From Danio rerio (Eukaryota; Chordata; Actinopteri; Cypriniformes; Danionidae): DNA of 64,000 nt. Where the stretch lies: assembly GCF_049306965.1 (NCBI RefSeq), contig NC_133176.1, forward strand, positions 7,559,501 through 7,623,500, given 5' to 3'. Positions 62,070-64,000 of this stretch are shown piece by piece. The position numbers and the translations under genes were made by a program. The notes below the pieces were generated by a model. That model had not been told where the DNA came from. It saw nothing but the letters and a program-made list of their open reading frames with translations, and made no database searches. Position 1 is the first letter of the stretch. Each line of letters starts with the position of its first letter.

Positions 62070-63912
62070 TCATGCATCATTCTTCAGTGTTTTAGCAGCC
62101 ATGTCTCTTTCCTAAAGCAAACAGCCACAGAAAACAACTTTGATTAACCACTTAAAATAATTCATTCACTTGTTATTTAATGGCGCTGTAGTCAGTTTTG
62201 CTAGAATTTGGTTAAAGAACAATTACTGACAAAATTACATGACAGTTTTTGCTGCTTATACTCACCATTCGAAGTTCATCTGCACAAGCGTCAAGATTTA
62301 CCCTTAACTCATCTGTAACAATAACATCAGACCGCACTGACCAATGACCATCTGTAAAACTGACAGGCATCGAAAACACCAGACCTGCTGGAATCCCAAA
62401 CTGCCCTGCAGATTTAGAAAGATCAGAGAATCCATTTACAAGCATTAAAATCTACATTACATACTGTATTATATTTATATAAACACTCACCACCTTTATT
62501 AGTTCACCTCATTAATATGAATAACTAATCAGCCAATCACCAAGCAGAAACCCAATGCATTTAGGCATGTAGTTGTGGTCAAGATAATTAGCTGAAGTTC
62601 AAACTGAGTTTAAACAATGATTTAAATGACTTTGATTGTGCAATGGCTTGTCTTGAGTATTTCTGAAATTGCTGATCTGTGGGTATTTTCACGCACAATC
62701 ATATTTTTTTAACAGAGAATGATCCAAAAATGAGAAAATGTTGAGTGAGCGGCATTCTGTAGGTGGAAATTCCGTGTTGATGCTCTATCCTTCGGCTTAG
62801 TCCTTGAGTTATCAGGGGTCGCCACAGTGGAATGAACCGCCAGTTACTCTTGCATATGTTTTATGCAGTGGATGCCCTTCCAGCTGCAACCCATCACTGG
62901 GAAACACCCATTCTTTCTCTCATTCACACACACACCTACTCGCTATGGCCATTTTAGAGTGTGCCCCCTAATGACAAGACTAATTCTGCTCATTAACAAA
63001 ACAACAGTAATTAATAATAATAATAATAATTCCTTATATTTATATAGGACTTTTCTAGACACTCAAAGTGCTTTACACATTGGGGGAATTTCCTCATCCA
63101 CCACCAGTGTGCAGCATCCACCTGGATGAGGCAAAGGCAGCCAGATTGCGCCAGACCGCACACCACACACCAGCTGATTGGTGGAGAGGAGACAGAGTGA
63201 TGAAGCCGATTATGATAAGGGGATAGTTAGAAGGCCATGATGGACAGAGGCCAGGGTTAAACCCCTACTCTTTTCGAAGGACATCCCAATTAAACCATTA
63301 AAAAAAACTGAGATCTGTAAAAGAGCATCTCTGAACATAGGCTACAGTAGACCACATAAGCCTTCAAAGCAGACGACGTACAGCAAAATAATAATAAGAT
63401 TGAGTTCACTATACTCGGATGGCTCCACAGTCACCAGATCTCACTCCAGGAAAGCACCTGTTGGATGTGGTGGAATGGAGAATTTGCATGATTTGGATGT
63501 GCAGCCTACAAATCTGCAGCAACTAAGTGATACTTTCTTGTTAATATGAACCAAAAATATATGAGGAATGTTTCCAACACCTTCCTGAATCAATGCCATG
63601 AATTAGGTTCAGTTCTGAAAGGAAAATTGGCTCCAAATGAGTACTACCAAGGTGTACCTAATAAAGTGGCCGGTGAGTGTACATAATCACAATTTATTTT
63701 CCAACCCCAGTTTAAAGATGATCGAAATGATCTTGCCTGTACTGAGCACACCCAACGAGAAGACTTCCTCTGGAGATTCTGCATTATTCCAGGCTTTTAA
63801 AATGGCCAATATTGCATTAGTGGTTGATATCGCTGTGGCCTTGTTGGTCTTTGATGAAATTGTGGCTCGATGTTTATGTAATAAACTCCTAAAGTCTGTC
63901 TTCAGCCATTTC
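62070..63912 (-). CDS. mdh1b: Malate dehydrogenase 1B-like, last three coding exons
   Basis: On the minus strand the exons are 63912-63737, 62405-62266 and 62111-62070 (stop TGA 62072-62070), about 118 residues. The joined protein reads [65 protein letters not shown] and [13 protein letters not shown] at the end. This is the C-terminal domain of the NAD-dependent malate dehydrogenase fold. The [15 protein letters not shown] block fits the divergent MDH1B branch rather than cytosolic MDH1. The catalytic His and the NAD-binding domain lie outside the window. The first intron appears to begin with GC (CAG|GCAAGA). That intron carries a Tc1-like element. The gene is tail-to-tail with retreg2. Confidence 0.8.
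62484..63682 (+). mobile_element. Tc1-like transposon in mdh1b intron, itself interrupted
   Basis: The left end AACACTCACCACCTTTATTAG-type sequence and the right end TAATAAAGTGGCCGGTGAGT are inverted. Left-half sequence (CCAATGCATTTAGGCATGTAG) and right-half sequence (CCACAGTCACCAGATCTCAC) match the family at 29321-30548. About 520 bp of foreign sequence splits it: a partial reverse DANA SINE (62788-62957) and a LINE-like tail (63019-63290). No intact transposase. Confidence 0.75.
63019..63290. mobile_element. LINE/SINE-type repeat nested in the Tc1-like element
   Basis: An AATAATAAT run is followed by TTATATTTATATAGGACTTT, CACTCAAAGTGCTTTACACA and a body through CAGAGGCCAGGGTTAAACCC. This is a widespread fish repeat form. 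It has no coding content and an orientation I cannot fix. Confidence 0.5.
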
Positions 63913-64000
63913 CTTATAAAAAAGAAAGAGAATTACAATAATAACAAATAAAACATGCATTTAAACCACTTAAGATGAGTATTGAACGCTCTTGCAGATT

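Noticed and set aside
62863-63129. 88-codon plus-strand frame in the mdh1b intron
   Set aside because: It runs through SINE and LINE-type repeat sequence with no conserved domain.

Overview
The window is vertebrate nuclear DNA, most probably from zebrafish or a close Danio relative. It has AT-rich introns with GT-AG splice sites, several copies of a tRNA-derived SINE of the Danio DANA type, many short non-autonomous DNA transposons, Tc1-like transposon relics and long AT, TG and ATT microsatellites. The host genes recognised are five conserved vertebrate genes, found by joining exons across splice sites.

Layout: the last three coding exons of abcb6 (+, 123-1591), an ABC half-transporter; all of cnppd1 (+, 5274-12037, 8 coding exons, 427 aa), a cyclin-like protein; all of prkag3 (+, 14994-26412, 12 coding exons, about 344 aa), an AMPK gamma subunit with CBS repeats; all of retreg2/fam134a (+, 33206-53418, 9 coding exons, 545 aa), a reticulon-homology ER-phagy receptor with a C-terminal LC3-interacting motif; and the last three coding exons of mdh1b (-, 63912 down to 62070), a malate-dehydrogenase-like gene that converges on retreg2. 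The set resembles the human 2q33-q35 gene neighbourhood. The genes are independent transcription units and do not form an operon or a pathway, although prkag3 (energy sensing) and retreg2 (ER turnover) both relate to nutrient stress.

Most of the rest is mobile DNA and simple repeats. The introns of prkag3 hold a TIR element ending 21 bp before an exon, a LINE tail, SINEs and a solo LTR. The introns of retreg2 hold nested elements with clear target-site duplications: 3-bp TWA (Harbinger-like), 8-bp (hAT-like) and TTAA. They also hold a CpG-rich 472-bp insert flanked by a perfect 8-bp repeat, a 1-kb pyrimidine-strand repeat ending in a tRNA-like sequence, and two internal duplications. The 3' side (54-62 kb) has three Tc1-like elements and a 7 x 57-bp minisatellite made from a transposon end.

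I found no sign of a new multi-gene system. The observations most worth checking are a probable GC-AG intron in mdh1b, a possible alternative last exon of prkag3, a tandem CAGCAG acceptor in retreg2, a CACGTG box in the retreg2 promoter, the CpG-rich insert, and the transposon-derived minisatellite. Gene identities come from remembered family sequences and no database search was run.
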